Origin: Niastella sp.
GTDB lineage: Bacteria > Bacteroidota > Bacteroidia > Chitinophagales > Chitinophagaceae
Reading direction: 5' to 3'
Assembly: GCA_017744515.1 (NCBI GenBank)
Contig: JAGIBF010000008.1
Span: 1-64,000, forward strand
Length of the DNA: 64,000 bases
The notes beneath the pieces were generated by a model. It had not been told where the DNA came from, made no database searches, and saw only the letters and a list, made by a program, of their open reading frames with translations. Below are positions 15,862-24,857 of this stretch, piece by piece (positions within the stretch are counted from its first letter, which is position 1; every line of letters starts with the position of its first letter). The translations under genes were made by a program, and so were the position numbers.

Positions 15862-17079
15862 ATGACATCCGGCGCCAGAAAGATCATAAACGACCCTGTT
15901 TACGGCTTCATCACCCTCGATCACCCCCTTATCTTTAAGGTGATTGCGCATCCCTGGTACCAGCGTCTCCGCCGTATCCACCAGATGGCCTTTGCCCAGC
16001 TGGTATACCCCGGCGCCGTACATACCCGCCTTCACCATTCACTCGGCGCTTACCACCTCATGAGCAACGCCCTCCATGAATTGAAGAACAAAGGCGTCAA
16101 CGTCACCCCCGAAGAAGAAGTGGCGGCTAAAATTGCCATTTTGTTGCACGACATAGGACATGGACCTTACTCCCATGCCCTCGAAAATAAGCTGCTGAAA
16201 GGAGTGCACCACGAAACCATCTCCATCCGTATCATGGAGATACTGAACAATGAACTGAAAGGTGCGCTCAGTCTCGCCATCGACATATTTACGAATAAAT
16301 ACCACAAACCGTTTCTTCACCAGCTCATCTCCGGACAGCTGGATGTAGACCGCATGGACTACCTTACCCGCGATAGCTTCTTTACCGGCGTATCGGAAGG
16401 TGTGATCGGGTACGACCGTATCCTGAAAATGCTCACCGTACGCGACAATGAATTGCTGGTAGAAGAAAAAGCGGTTTACTCCATCGAGAAATTCCTGGTA
16501 TCACGCCGCCTTATGTACTGGCAGGTATACCTGCACAAGACAGTACTCTGTGCCGAAAAAATGCTGGTGAAGATCGTGGAGAGAGCACAGGAACTGATCA
16601 CGCGGGGGGTAACGGTTAGCTGTACCTCGCCCGTGTTCGATTTCTTTCTGCAAAACCACAACACGGTTACCTCTATAGATTCACACCTCGAACAGTTTTG
16701 CCTGCTGGACGACTACGATGTACTCGCCACCATCAAAAACTGGGTATTCCACCCCGATAAAGTATTGTCCAGGTTGTGCCATTGCCTCGTTACCCGGCGT
16801 TTATTAAAAGTTAAATTAACGGCCACCCCTATGGATCAAGACTGGCTGGAGCAACAACGGAACAGGATTTGCCACGAAATGCAGATCGATCCGCAGGATT
16901 GCCATTACTTCCTCTTTGGCGGCGTAGCCGAAAACACCACCTACGACCCTCGCGTGGAAAGCATCAATATCCTGTTCAAGGATGGAAGCGTAAAAGACAT
17001 TTCAAAAGTAGACAATGCATTGATCCATCAGGCCCTCTCCAGCCCTGTGAAAAAGTATTACATTTGCTACTTAAATTAA
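15862..17079 (+). CDS. HD-domain phosphohydrolase (dGTPase-like)
   Basis: This 405-residue cytoplasmic HD-superfamily protein has WYQRLRRIHQM, HTRLHHSLG, the metal motif AILLHDIGHGPYSH, and DVDRMDYLTRDS. These match the dGTP triphosphohydrolase/SAMHD1-like branch, which acts on deoxynucleotides; the substrate here is unknown. The ATG at 15862 starts right before RKIINDPVYGFI, the conserved opening. It is the first of a rightward run leading to the lipid A genes, a gene order common in Bacteroidota (porX, HD, lpxD, lpxC-fabZ, lpxA). Confidence 0.9.
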   Translation: MTSGARKIINDPVYGFITLDHPLIFKVIAHPWYQRLRRIHQMAFAQLVYPGAVHTRLHHSLGAYHLMSNALHELKNKGVNVTPEEEVAAKIAILLHDIGHGPYSHALENKLLKGVHHETISIRIMEILNNELKGALSLAIDIFTNKYHKPFLHQLISGQLDVDRMDYLTRDSFFTGVSEGVIGYDRILKMLTVRDNELLVEEKAVYSIEKFLVSRRLMYWQVYLHKTVLCAEKMLVKIVERAQELITRGVTVSCTSPVFDFFLQNHNTVTSIDSHLEQFCLLDDYDVLATIKNWVFHPDKVLSRLCHCLVTRRLLKVKLTATPMDQDWLEQQRNRICHEMQIDPQDCHYFLFGGVAENTTYDPRVESINILFKDGSVKDISKVDNALIHQALSSPVKKYYICYLN

Positions 17080-17083
17080 CAGC

Positions 17084-17164
17084 TTCGAGCCCCGAGCCTC
17101 GAGCAGCGAGCCTTTGAACCGCTGTCTTTGCTCGTAGCTCGCCGCTCATAGCTCACAGCTCAAT
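17084..17164. repeat. Two opposed heptad arrays in the HD/lpxD gap
   Basis: The left array has four units NNCGAGC (17084-17111). The right array has five units GCTCNNN (17130-17164). They are inverted relative to each other and separated by 18 bases, so the RNA or DNA could fold back. The right array ends eight bases before the lpxD ATG. Confidence 0.8.
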
Positions 17165-17172
17165 AACTATAC

Positions 17173-18225
17173 ATGCAATTCACGGCAGCACAAATAGCCA
17201 TGCTCATAAACGGAACCATCGAAGGTGATGCAAACGCCGCTGTTGGTTCTTTCGGAAAAATTGAAGAAGCCCAAACAGGACAACTTGCCTTCCTTGCCAA
17301 TCCTAAATACGAAGATTTTCTATACAGTACCGGAGCATCCATCGTCATCATCAATGCTTCCCAGGAACTGAAGCAGCCCGTGAAAGCAACCCTTCTCCGG
17401 GTACCCGATGCCTACACCGCCTTTGCCACCCTCCTGTCTAAATACCAGGAAATGGTAACCCAGCAAATGGCCGGCATCCAGGAACCCAGCTATATTTCTA
17501 AAACCGCCAAACTCGGCGAAAACATCTTCATCGGCGCCTTCACCTATATCGGAGAAAAAGTAACGTTGGGCAACAACGTAAAAATCTTCCCCAACACCTT
17601 TATTGGAGATAATGTGAAGATCGGCGACAATACCATCATCCATCCGGGGGTAAAAGTTTACCACGACTGTGTGGTGGGTAAAAACGTTACCATCCATGCC
17701 GGAACAGTGGTAGGCAGCGACGGTTTCGGCTTTGCTCCCCAGGCCGACGGTAGCTTCAAGAAAGTACCCCAGATCGGCAACGTAATAGTAGAAGACTTTG
17801 TAGAAATAGGCGCCAACGCTACTATCGACCGGGCCACCATGGGCTCCACCCTCATCAAGTCCGGCGCCAAGCTCGACAACCTCATCCAGATAGCACATAA
17901 CGTAGAAGTAGGCAATAACACCGTGATCGCCGCCCAGGCAGGCGTAAGCGGCAGTACCAAATTGGGAAACAACGTCATGATCGGTGGGCAAGCCGGCATC
18001 GTAGGCCACCTCACCATCGCCGATGGCGCCCGCATCAATGCCCAGAGCGGTGTAAGCAAATCCATCAAAACGCCCAATACAGCCGTAACAGGTTCACCAG
18101 CATTCGATTATACCAGCACCCTCCGCAGTCAGGCCCTCAGCCGCAACCTCCCCGATATGGAAAAACGTATCAAGGAACTGGAAAAGCTGGTGCAACAACT
18201 GCTGGCCGAAAAGGTCAATCTCTGA
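17173..18225 (+). CDS. lpxD: UDP-3-O-acylglucosamine N-acyltransferase LpxD
   Basis: The third enzyme of lipid A synthesis; it transfers a hydroxyacyl chain from ACP to the amino group of UDP-3-O-acyl-glucosamine. The 350-residue protein has an N-terminal uridine-binding domain (to about 100), then about ten left-handed beta-helix hexapeptide turns (IGEKVTLGNNVKIFPN, VVGKNVTIHAGTVVG), and a C-terminal helical segment. The catalytic His is in IQIAHNVEVG near 245. It shares the lipid A block with lpxC-fabZ and lpxA, transcribed rightward. Confidence 0.96.
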   Translation: MQFTAAQIAMLINGTIEGDANAAVGSFGKIEEAQTGQLAFLANPKYEDFLYSTGASIVIINASQELKQPVKATLLRVPDAYTAFATLLSKYQEMVTQQMAGIQEPSYISKTAKLGENIFIGAFTYIGEKVTLGNNVKIFPNTFIGDNVKIGDNTIIHPGVKVYHDCVVGKNVTIHAGTVVGSDGFGFAPQADGSFKKVPQIGNVIVEDFVEIGANATIDRATMGSTLIKSGAKLDNLIQIAHNVEVGNNTVIAAQAGVSGSTKLGNNVMIGGQAGIVGHLTIADGARINAQSGVSKSIKTPNTAVTGSPAFDYTSTLRSQALSRNLPDMEKRIKELEKLVQQLLAEKVNL

Positions 18226-18230
18226 TACCC

Positions 18231-18285
18231 TTATCCGGACCTTATCCGGAGGTTATCCGGACCTTATCCGGACTTTGTCCGGACC
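18231..18285. repeat. Five-unit 11-base tandem repeat
   Basis: The units are ttatccggacc, ttatccggagg, ttatccggacc, ttatccggact and ttgtccggacc, contiguous and of identical length. They begin five bases after the lpxD stop. The rest of the gap to 18480 shows no gene. Confidence 0.9.
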
Positions 18286-18480
18286 CAGCTCCGAAAGACC
18301 TCCACACCAGACGCATATACCATCCTGTCTCCATACGTAGGCCTCCCTACCCGGCTCAGGCTTTCAACCAGTGCAACCTCACCGTAACCCATAACGTGAG
18401 TCATAAAGCCTGAACTCTTCATTAACAATGGATTATGATATTCAATACCATAAACTGAGCTCCGCAAGCTAACTTTCTGT

Positions 18481-18488
18481 TATCTTTG
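18481..18488 (+). promoter_or_regulatory. Promoter -7 element of lpxC-fabZ
   Basis: TATCTTTG followed by CG, a perfect TAnnTTTG match, 22 bases before the ATG at 18511. Confidence 0.65.
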
Positions 18489-18510
18489 CGCGATCCTTTA
18501 AAAAACAAGC

Positions 18511-19917
18511 ATGAACGCTACCTTTAATCCTGATAAACAACATACTCTACAAGCAGCAGTAAGCATCTCCGGTACGGGCTTACATACAGGCATCAACGTG
18601 GACATGACCCTGAAACCCGCCAATGCTGGTTTCGGTTATCAGTTCCAACGTATCGACCTGCCAGGCCAACCCGTTATTAAAGCTGATTGTGAACTCGTTA
18701 CGGACACTTCACGCGGCACTACCCTCGAAGATAATGGCGCTAAAGTGAGCACGGTAGAACACATTCTCGCAGCCCTCGTAGGCATGGGCGTAGATAACTG
18801 CCTGATCGAACTGAACGGCCCGGAAATTCCCATCATGGACGGTAGCTCTTCCCCCTTTGTAGAGATCATTGAAGAAGTGGGCGTTGTGGAACAGGAAGCC
18901 ACCAAGGTTTGGTACACCATCGACACCAATATTTCCCATTACGACGAAAAAAAGAGGGTAGAAATGACTGCCCTGCCTGCAACGGAATATAAGATTACTA
19001 CACTCATAGACTTCAACAGCCCTGTTCTGGGAACCCAGCACGCCGGCCTGAAATCTATGCAGGAGTTTAAAAGCGAAATATCTTCTTCCCGCACCTTCGT
19101 GTTCCTGCACGAGCTGGAAATGCTGCTGGAGCACAACCTGATCAAGGGAGGCGACATCAATAATGCGATCGTAGTGGTCGACAAGCCGGTTACCGATACA
19201 GAAATGGAGCGCCTCGCAAAAGCCTTTGGTCGCAAAAAGATTGAAGTAAAAAGCGAAGGTTACCTCAACAACCTGGAGCTCCGCTTTCCCAATGAACCTG
19301 CCCGCCACAAACTGCTGGACGTAGTAGGCGATCTGGCCCTTATCGGTTATCCTATCAAGGCACACATTATTGCCAACCGTCCCGGACATAGTACCAACGT
19401 GGACTTTGCGCGTAAGATCAAGCAGTACATCAAGAAGAATAAACACGTAAAAGACATCCCTGTATACGATCCCAACCAACCTCCTGTTTATACATTACAG
19501 CAGATAGAAAAAACATTGCCCCATCGCTATCCTTTCCTGCTGGTCGATAAGATCATAGAACTGAGCGATCGTCATATAGTAGGTATCAAGAATGTTACTT
19601 TCGATGAGCCTTTTTTTCAGGGCCACTTTCCTGGCAACCCGGTAATGCCCGGCGTATTACAGGTAGAAGCCCTCGCACAAACCGGTGGTATCCTTTGTAT
19701 CAACGCCATGCCTCCGGGAGAATATGACACCTATTTTCTCAAGATCGATAATGTTAAGTTCAAGCAAAAAGTAGTACCCGGCGATACTATGATTTTGAAA
19801 ATGGAGTTGTTAGCTCCAATACGTCGCGGTATCTGTGAAATGCGCGGAAAAGTGTACATCGGCAACAAAATAGCTACCGAAGGAGACTTGATGGCGCAGC
19901 TGGTAAAACGTGGCTAA
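18511..19917 (+). CDS. lpxC-fabZ: Bifunctional UDP-3-O-acyl-GlcNAc deacetylase / 3-hydroxyacyl-ACP dehydratase
   Basis: This 468-residue fusion joins the committed step of lipid A synthesis (LpxC, about 1-315) to the fatty acid dehydratase FabZ (about 325-468). LpxC motifs: GTGLHTG, the zinc-binding His in STVEHILAAL, EIPIMDGSS, and a second His/Asp pair in RHKLLDVVGDLAL. FabZ motifs: LPHRYPFLLVDKI, GHFPGNPVMPGVLQVEALAQ with the catalytic His and Glu. The fusion is normal in Bacteroidota and couples the two uses of hydroxyacyl-ACP. It has its own promoter. Confidence 0.97.
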   Translation: MNATFNPDKQHTLQAAVSISGTGLHTGINVDMTLKPANAGFGYQFQRIDLPGQPVIKADCELVTDTSRGTTLEDNGAKVSTVEHILAALVGMGVDNCLIELNGPEIPIMDGSSSPFVEIIEEVGVVEQEATKVWYTIDTNISHYDEKKRVEMTALPATEYKITTLIDFNSPVLGTQHAGLKSMQEFKSEISSSRTFVFLHELEMLLEHNLIKGGDINNAIVVVDKPVTDTEMERLAKAFGRKKIEVKSEGYLNNLELRFPNEPARHKLLDVVGDLALIGYPIKAHIIANRPGHSTNVDFARKIKQYIKKNKHVKDIPVYDPNQPPVYTLQQIEKTLPHRYPFLLVDKIIELSDRHIVGIKNVTFDEPFFQGHFPGNPVMPGVLQVEALAQTGGILCINAMPPGEYDTYFLKIDNVKFKQKVVPGDTMILKMELLAPIRRGICEMRGKVYIGNKIATEGDLMAQLVKRG

Positions 19918-20139
19918 CGAATAGGTTACAGGTAATAAAATCCCCCTGGCGTAATAAATTATATTTGATTATAGGGGTGAATTGCATGACTTTTGTCTAT
20001 TTTAGTACAATCATTTAATATCAAACATCAACCGATCCATAAGTATAAGCCAGGCGAACATCAGCCGGATTCCCAGCGGGAACAGATGTCCGTCACTCCA
20101 AAAAGCCAGTTCCAGGCTCCACTCAAGAACGTAAATACA

Positions 20140-20946
20140 ATGATCCATCCTCACACGTATATCCATCCTAACGCCAGATTGGCCACCAACGTTAAAGTAG
20201 ATCCATTCACAGTTATACACCAGAATGTAGAGATCGGTGAAGGCACATGGATCGGCAGTAACGTAACCATCATGGAAGGCGCCCGCATCGGTAAGAACTG
20301 CCGGATATTTCCCGGAGCAGTTATTGCCGCCATTCCGCAGGACCTTAAGTTTGAAGGAGAAGAAACACTTGTTGAGATTGGAGATAATACCACGATCCGC
20401 GAATTTGTAACCATCAACCGCGGTACCAAAGATCGCTGGAAAACAAGAGTAGGCAACAACAGCCTCATTATGGCCTATAGCCACCTCGCACACGATTGCC
20501 AGGTAGGCAGCTACTGCGTACTCAGCAACAATACCCAGTTGGCCGGCCACGTAGAAGTGGGCGACTGGGCTATCCTTGGCGGTATGTGCGCCGTACACCA
20601 ATTCGTGAAGATCGGACAGCACGCTTTCGTAAGCGGTGGTTCACTCGTAGGAAAAGACGTCCCTCCGTATATTAAGGCAGGCCGTCAGCCCCTCAGCTAT
20701 TCCGGCGCCAACTCTGTCGGCCTCAAACGCAGAGGATTCACCATCGACAAGATCAACCACATACTCGATATCTACCGTGTCATCTACAACAAAGGAATGA
20801 ACACCAGCCAGGCCCTCGAATTCCTGGAAGAAGAATTCCCCGCTACCGATGAACGCGATGAAATTGTAACCTTTATCCGCGAGAGCGGCCGTGGTATCAT
20901 TAAACGCTATTCAAAAGGTAGTGTAGATGAAGATATCGCTGACTAA
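20140..20946 (+). CDS. lpxA: Acyl-ACP--UDP-N-acetylglucosamine O-acyltransferase LpxA
   Basis: The first enzyme of lipid A synthesis, a 268-residue beta-helix trimer subunit. Hexapeptide repeats fill residues 1-190 (IHPNARLATNVKVDPF, IGEGTWIGSNVTI). The catalytic His lies in YSHLAHDCQVG, and the C-terminal helical domain follows. The start at 20140 gives the MIHPHTYIHP opening expected of the family; in-frame codons upstream to 19993 (and an ATG at 20086) have no family match and lie after a weak promoter, TTG at 19965 and GACTTTTG at 19988. The end overlaps the next gene by 20 bases. Confidence 0.95.
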   Translation: MIHPHTYIHPNARLATNVKVDPFTVIHQNVEIGEGTWIGSNVTIMEGARIGKNCRIFPGAVIAAIPQDLKFEGEETLVEIGDNTTIREFVTINRGTKDRWKTRVGNNSLIMAYSHLAHDCQVGSYCVLSNNTQLAGHVEVGDWAILGGMCAVHQFVKIGQHAFVSGGSLVGKDVPPYIKAGRQPLSYSGANSVGLKRRGFTIDKINHILDIYRVIYNKGMNTSQALEFLEEEFPATDERDEIVTFIRESGRGIIKRYSKGSVDEDIAD

Positions 20947-21589
20947 AGCAGGTAAACGATTCAACCGCGACTGGATATTCCGTAACGTCAATTACGAGTT
21001 TACAACAGGCACCGCCTATGCCATTACCGGTCCCAACGGTTCCGGCAAGTCAACCCTGTTGCAGGTTATTGGCGGCGCACTCATGATGAGCGAAGGCGAA
21101 TACAGCTATGAAGTACCAGCCTCCGGCAATCGTCCGGCAGCTACCGGACATAGCAAGCAACCGGGAGATAGTCTCTACCAATACATTTCCATTGCAGCCC
21201 CTTACCTCGAAGCCATCGAGGAAATGAGCGTAACGGAGTTCCTGACCTTCCATACGCAGTTTAAAACACTCCTGCCCGGCATCACGATCCCGCAGGCCAT
21301 TAGTATTGTAGGACTGGAAAAATCAGCCCATAAACAGATCCGTTATTATAGCAGTGGAATGAAACAGCGGGTAAAACTGGCGCAGGCCATCTTCAGTGAT
21401 GTACCCTGCGTGTTACTCGATGAGCCTTGCACCAACCTCGATGCAGAAGGCATTGCTCTTTACCAAAAACTCATCGCCGATTATTGCGCCGATCGCCTTG
21501 TGATCGTAAGCAGCAATGACATACAAGAGTATGGCTTTTGCCAGCAGCAGCTTAGCATACTGGATTACAAAACCAATAAGACAGCGTAG
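20927..21589 (+). CDS. ABC transporter ATP-binding protein
   Basis: This single 220-residue ATPase domain has Walker A GPNGSGKSTLLQ near residue 38, a signature YYSSGMKQRVKLAQAIF, Walker B VLLDEPCTNLD, and a switch region ending at VIVSSN. It overlaps lpxA, so the two are probably translated together. A role in moving lipid A precursors or another envelope component is a guess. No permease is adjacent, so its partner is unknown. Confidence 0.9.
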   Translation: MKISLTKAGKRFNRDWIFRNVNYEFTTGTAYAITGPNGSGKSTLLQVIGGALMMSEGEYSYEVPASGNRPAATGHSKQPGDSLYQYISIAAPYLEAIEEMSVTEFLTFHTQFKTLLPGITIPQAISIVGLEKSAHKQIRYYSSGMKQRVKLAQAIFSDVPCVLLDEPCTNLDAEGIALYQKLIADYCADRLVIVSSNDIQEYGFCQQQLSILDYKTNKTA

Positions 21590-21592
21590 TTA

Positions 21593-22819
21593 TTATTTGC
21601 GCGGCACATAAGCACTGGTGCCAATACCCATGGTTTCTTTGGAGTCAGGATAGAAGTAAAATGATTGGCGCTTTACCTGCCCATTATTGAAACGCAGCTC
21701 CAGTGAATAGCCATTCAATGTATAGGTGCCCGCGCCATCCTTATGCGCATAAGCAGAAGATGAAACCCCAAAGTCGCCACTATTACTGCCACCCGAAGTA
21801 CTTACCATGGTAAATTGTCCATTCTTATTGAAAGTAATATTGCTGGCAGATACGATCATCACATTCCCGCCAAAAGCAGTGTTGCCACCACCGGAGATCG
21901 TTTTATAAGAACCCTGTATCTTTTCTCCGTTGGCAGCGGGCTTTGCCCAGAACCAGTTCTTCTCCCAGGTGTCGGTTTTATCTTTCTCTTTTTCCTTGTT
22001 CGGCCAGCTGATCACGATCGTTTTACCCACCGCTTTCCAGGTACCCCATTTCCTGGGCTCCAGTTGCTTCGACTTAGCCACATCAAACTTATACGGACTC
22101 ACCGATGGCCCGTCATAAACACTGCCATCCGCCAGCATGAGATAAGGCTCATAGCTGGGATAAATGCCCCCGCCTACACCGGCAATATATTCGAGATGAA
22201 TAGCAATTCCTTTCACCTCTCCCGGCTTTAAGCCGTTTTCAGTGATCAGGTCATCCGGCTTTATTCTTGTAGAAGTAGTCGCAGGTTTCTTTTCTTCAGC
22301 CTTTGCAGTTGAACCAGTTCCTGTACCCTCCAGCTTAACACCATCCTGCCTGGCCAGCTTGCCAAAGTGGACAATAGCAGGTTGAATATTGGCTTTGAAA
22401 TAGGCCGCGTCGGGAGAACTGATCATGCGGGCCAGCCTGTATTCATCGTTCAATTGATAGCCCATATAAGCAATGAGCCATTTCCTGCCACTTTTATCAC
22501 TCACCTGAGTAGTATACGTGTAAAACCCACTTTGAACAACTACCTGAACATTATCACTGGCAGGGATAGTATATCCAGACTGTTGCGCATCATTGCTTAG
22601 AATGCCTTTGAACCAACTGTTGCCCGATTCACCATTACTGTTCTTCATGGGCATCACTTCATATACAAACTGCTGCCCTCCACCACTGGAAGCAGGCATA
22701 AAAAGGTAACGGCCGCTCTGCTCCTGCATCTTCCAGCCGGTAATAGAAGGCACAGAAGACTGCGCATAACTTGCTACAACAATGTAAAGAGAAAGAAATA
22801 AGGTAGTAATTGCTTTCAT
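21593..22819 (-). CDS. Secreted protein of unknown function
   Basis: This 408-residue protein has a clear signal peptide (MKAITTLFLSLYIVVASYAQ, cut after about residue 20). The mature part has a Ser/Gly-rich segment at about 40-50, a low-complexity Thr/Lys linker near 170-185 and a C-terminal beta-rich domain. Nothing catalytic was recognised. Its stop lies four bases from the end of the convergent ABC gene. It is probably periplasmic or surface-exposed; no type IX sorting domain was seen at the C-terminus. Confidence 0.8.
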   Translation of the reverse strand: MKAITTLFLSLYIVVASYAQSSVPSITGWKMQEQSGRYLFMPASSGGGQQFVYEVMPMKNSNGESGNSWFKGILSNDAQQSGYTIPASDNVQVVVQSGFYTYTTQVSDKSGRKWLIAYMGYQLNDEYRLARMISSPDAAYFKANIQPAIVHFGKLARQDGVKLEGTGTGSTAKAEEKKPATTSTRIKPDDLITENGLKPGEVKGIAIHLEYIAGVGGGIYPSYEPYLMLADGSVYDGPSVSPYKFDVAKSKQLEPRKWGTWKAVGKTIVISWPNKEKEKDKTDTWEKNWFWAKPAANGEKIQGSYKTISGGGNTAFGGNVMIVSASNITFNKNGQFTMVSTSGGSNSGDFGVSSSAYAHKDGAGTYTLNGYSLELRFNNGQVKRQSFYFYPDSKETMGIGTSAYVPRK

Positions 22820-22914
22820 AAGCCCTGGTTTAATGGGCTATGAAAAACAACTATCGCGCCAATGCCCTACAGCGGCATTTTCAAATCTTCAAATGGGTTA
22901 ATTTTCAAATTAAA

Positions 22915-24129
22915 TTAACGCTGACTGGCGATCAGCAGGTTCAGGTCGGTATACTTGAGATCAAAACGCTGGCTGAGGTGGAAGTTGGTCAACGCACCTT
23001 TAAAAATATAGATACCGCTGCGCAGGTGCACTTTGTGCCATACCAGGCTTTCGAAGCCACCTTCATCCCCTGCTTCAAGGAGTAAAGGCATCAGTACGTT
23101 GCTGATGGCTTGCGAAGCCGTACGGGCAAAGCCAGAAGGAATATTAGGTACACAGTAATGAATAACCCCATACTTCATGAAGATGGGTTGCTCATGACTG
23201 GTGATCTCAGAAGTTTCAAAACATCCCCCGCGGTCAATGCTCACATCGATGATAACACTGCCGGGACGCATATTGCTCACCATTTCCTCCGACACCACTA
23301 CTGGTGTACGGCCACTTTGAGAGGCCAACGCACCCACTGCCACCTCACAGGTCTTCAGCTGCTTGGCCAGGATGCGTGGCTCCATGACAGAAGTCCACAT
23401 ACGCTGACCGATATTATTTTGCAATCGCTTCAGGCGGTACACACTGTTGTCGAACACTTTCACAGAAGCTCCGAGCGCCAGGGCGGCACGGGCAGCAAAC
23501 TCACCAACGATACCAGCTCCCAGAATGATGACTTTGGTAGGCGGAATGCCGGAAATACCACCCAGCAATACACCCTTGCCGTGGTTGGCTGAGCTTAAAT
23601 ATTGTGCTGCGATCAGCATTACGGCACTACCCGCTATCTCACTCATGCTGCGCACGATGGGTAAGCTGTCGCTGTCGTCCTTTAGATTTTCAAAAGAAAT
23701 AGCAGTGATCCGCTTATCCATCATCTTCTGCAACAGTTCAGCCTTCATGGCCGAAAGATGGATGGGCGAAATAATCACCTGATTGAGCTGCAGGTAAGGA
23801 AGGTCTTCCTCCACCACCGGGGCACTCTTCACCAGGATAGGCGACTTGTACACCTCCGCTTTTTCATACACGATCCGGGCACCGGCCTCACTATAATCGC
23901 GATCACGGTAATGGGCTGCTTCACCGGCATTGTGCTCGATCACCACATCGTGGCCATTGCTGATCAACACGCCTACAGCTTCCGGCGTCAGGGCAATACG
24001 ATTCTCCTGGAAAGCAGTCTCCCGGGGAATACCAATATGCAATTGGGCCCCCTTGGGTTTTATATCAAGTTTTTCTGCAAGAGTTTCGTAACTGAAAGAA
24101 GTGCTGATGATCGGTTTTTGCTGAGACAT
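22915..24129 (-). CDS. ald: Alanine dehydrogenase
   Basis: This 404-residue NAD-dependent enzyme interconverts L-alanine and pyruvate plus ammonia. Family marks: GIPRETAFQENRIALTP at about 33-49, the Rossmann GAGIVGEFAARAAL near 200, IDVSIDRGGCFETS and CVPNIPSGFARTAS near 335-350. It is about 30 residues longer than the usual 370, with an N-terminal extension of about 30, as in other Bacteroidota homologues, which could also be annotated as Rossmann transhydrogenase-like. It follows tsaE on the same strand with a 59-base gap, probably in one operon. Confidence 0.92.
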   Translation of the reverse strand: MSQQKPIISTSFSYETLAEKLDIKPKGAQLHIGIPRETAFQENRIALTPEAVGVLISNGHDVVIEHNAGEAAHYRDRDYSEAGARIVYEKAEVYKSPILVKSAPVVEEDLPYLQLNQVIISPIHLSAMKAELLQKMMDKRITAISFENLKDDSDSLPIVRSMSEIAGSAVMLIAAQYLSSANHGKGVLLGGISGIPPTKVIILGAGIVGEFAARAALALGASVKVFDNSVYRLKRLQNNIGQRMWTSVMEPRILAKQLKTCEVAVGALASQSGRTPVVVSEEMVSNMRPGSVIIDVSIDRGGCFETSEITSHEQPIFMKYGVIHYCVPNIPSGFARTASQAISNVLMPLLLEAGDEGGFESLVWHKVHLRSGIYIFKGALTNFHLSQRFDLKYTDLNLLIASQR

Positions 24130-24188
24130 GAAGCGGTTTTCAGTTTATCTGGTTGCTATTGAAATGCTAAGAAAGCCCTCAAATATAC

Positions 24189-24602
24189 TTATTTATCTCC
24201 GATCCTTACGAGACGGGTTTGAGGATCAAGGGCGTTGACGAAAACACGTACGGTATCCTCCGGGAAAATACCTTCCGCCCTTTCAGGCCATTCCACCAGG
24301 CAGATATTGCCTGAATACAGGCAATCCTCCACGCCGGCCTGCATCGCTTCCTCTTCCCCTTTCAGGCGGTACAGGTCGATGTGGAACATTTTACCGCCCG
24401 GCCAGGCATATTCATTAATGATGGAAAAAGTAGGGCTGCCTACCGTGCTGCTCACCCCCTTCACGTCACACAGGGCATGGATAAAAGTGGTTTTGCCCGC
24501 GCCCATAGCACCATGGAAAGCAAACACCTTTGCCCCGTTCCCTGCCTGCCAGAATTCCCTGGCAGCCTCCTGAATAGTATCCAGCGTAAACCGTAATTCC
24601 AT
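24189..24602 (-). CDS. tsaE: tRNA threonylcarbamoyladenosine biosynthesis ATPase TsaE
   Basis: This 137-residue P-loop ATPase works with TsaB and TsaD to make the t6A base at position 37 of ANN-decoding tRNAs. Walker A is GAMGAGKTTFIHAL near residue 30. SPTFSIINEY and HIDLYRL are the family's switch and Walker B regions, and VEWPERAEG is the conserved end motif. The ATG at 24600-24602 gives the usual length; the longer frame upstream adds 49 residues with no match. It precedes ald on the same strand. Confidence 0.95.
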   Translation of the reverse strand: MELRFTLDTIQEAAREFWQAGNGAKVFAFHGAMGAGKTTFIHALCDVKGVSSTVGSPTFSIINEYAWPGGKMFHIDLYRLKGEEEAMQAGVEDCLYSGNICLVEWPERAEGIFPEDTVRVFVNALDPQTRLVRIGDK

Positions 24603-24857
24603 AGGCCGCAAAGATACGTCCGGCAACAGGAGTTTTTGGGCCGGGCCGGCAGGAAATTGCAACCCGGTAAAGATATTATCCGTAGATTCATATCGTGCGC
24701 CCGGCATTACATGGTAAATTTGCAGCAGCCCCGGAACACAACCCTCCATAGAATTCTATGAATTGCCTGCCAGCTTATTATGATACCAATTACTATGAAA
24801 CTGCCCGATTGGGATGATCGCGCAGTAATATCATAGAGAGATCAAAACCCCGCAAGA

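Noticed and set aside
18264-18467. Minus-strand open frame after lpxD
   Set aside because: It overlaps the 11-base tandem repeat, has low-complexity content and no recognisable fold.
18511-19917. lpxC-fabZ fusion as a novelty
   Set aside because: The fusion is already well known throughout Bacteroidota.
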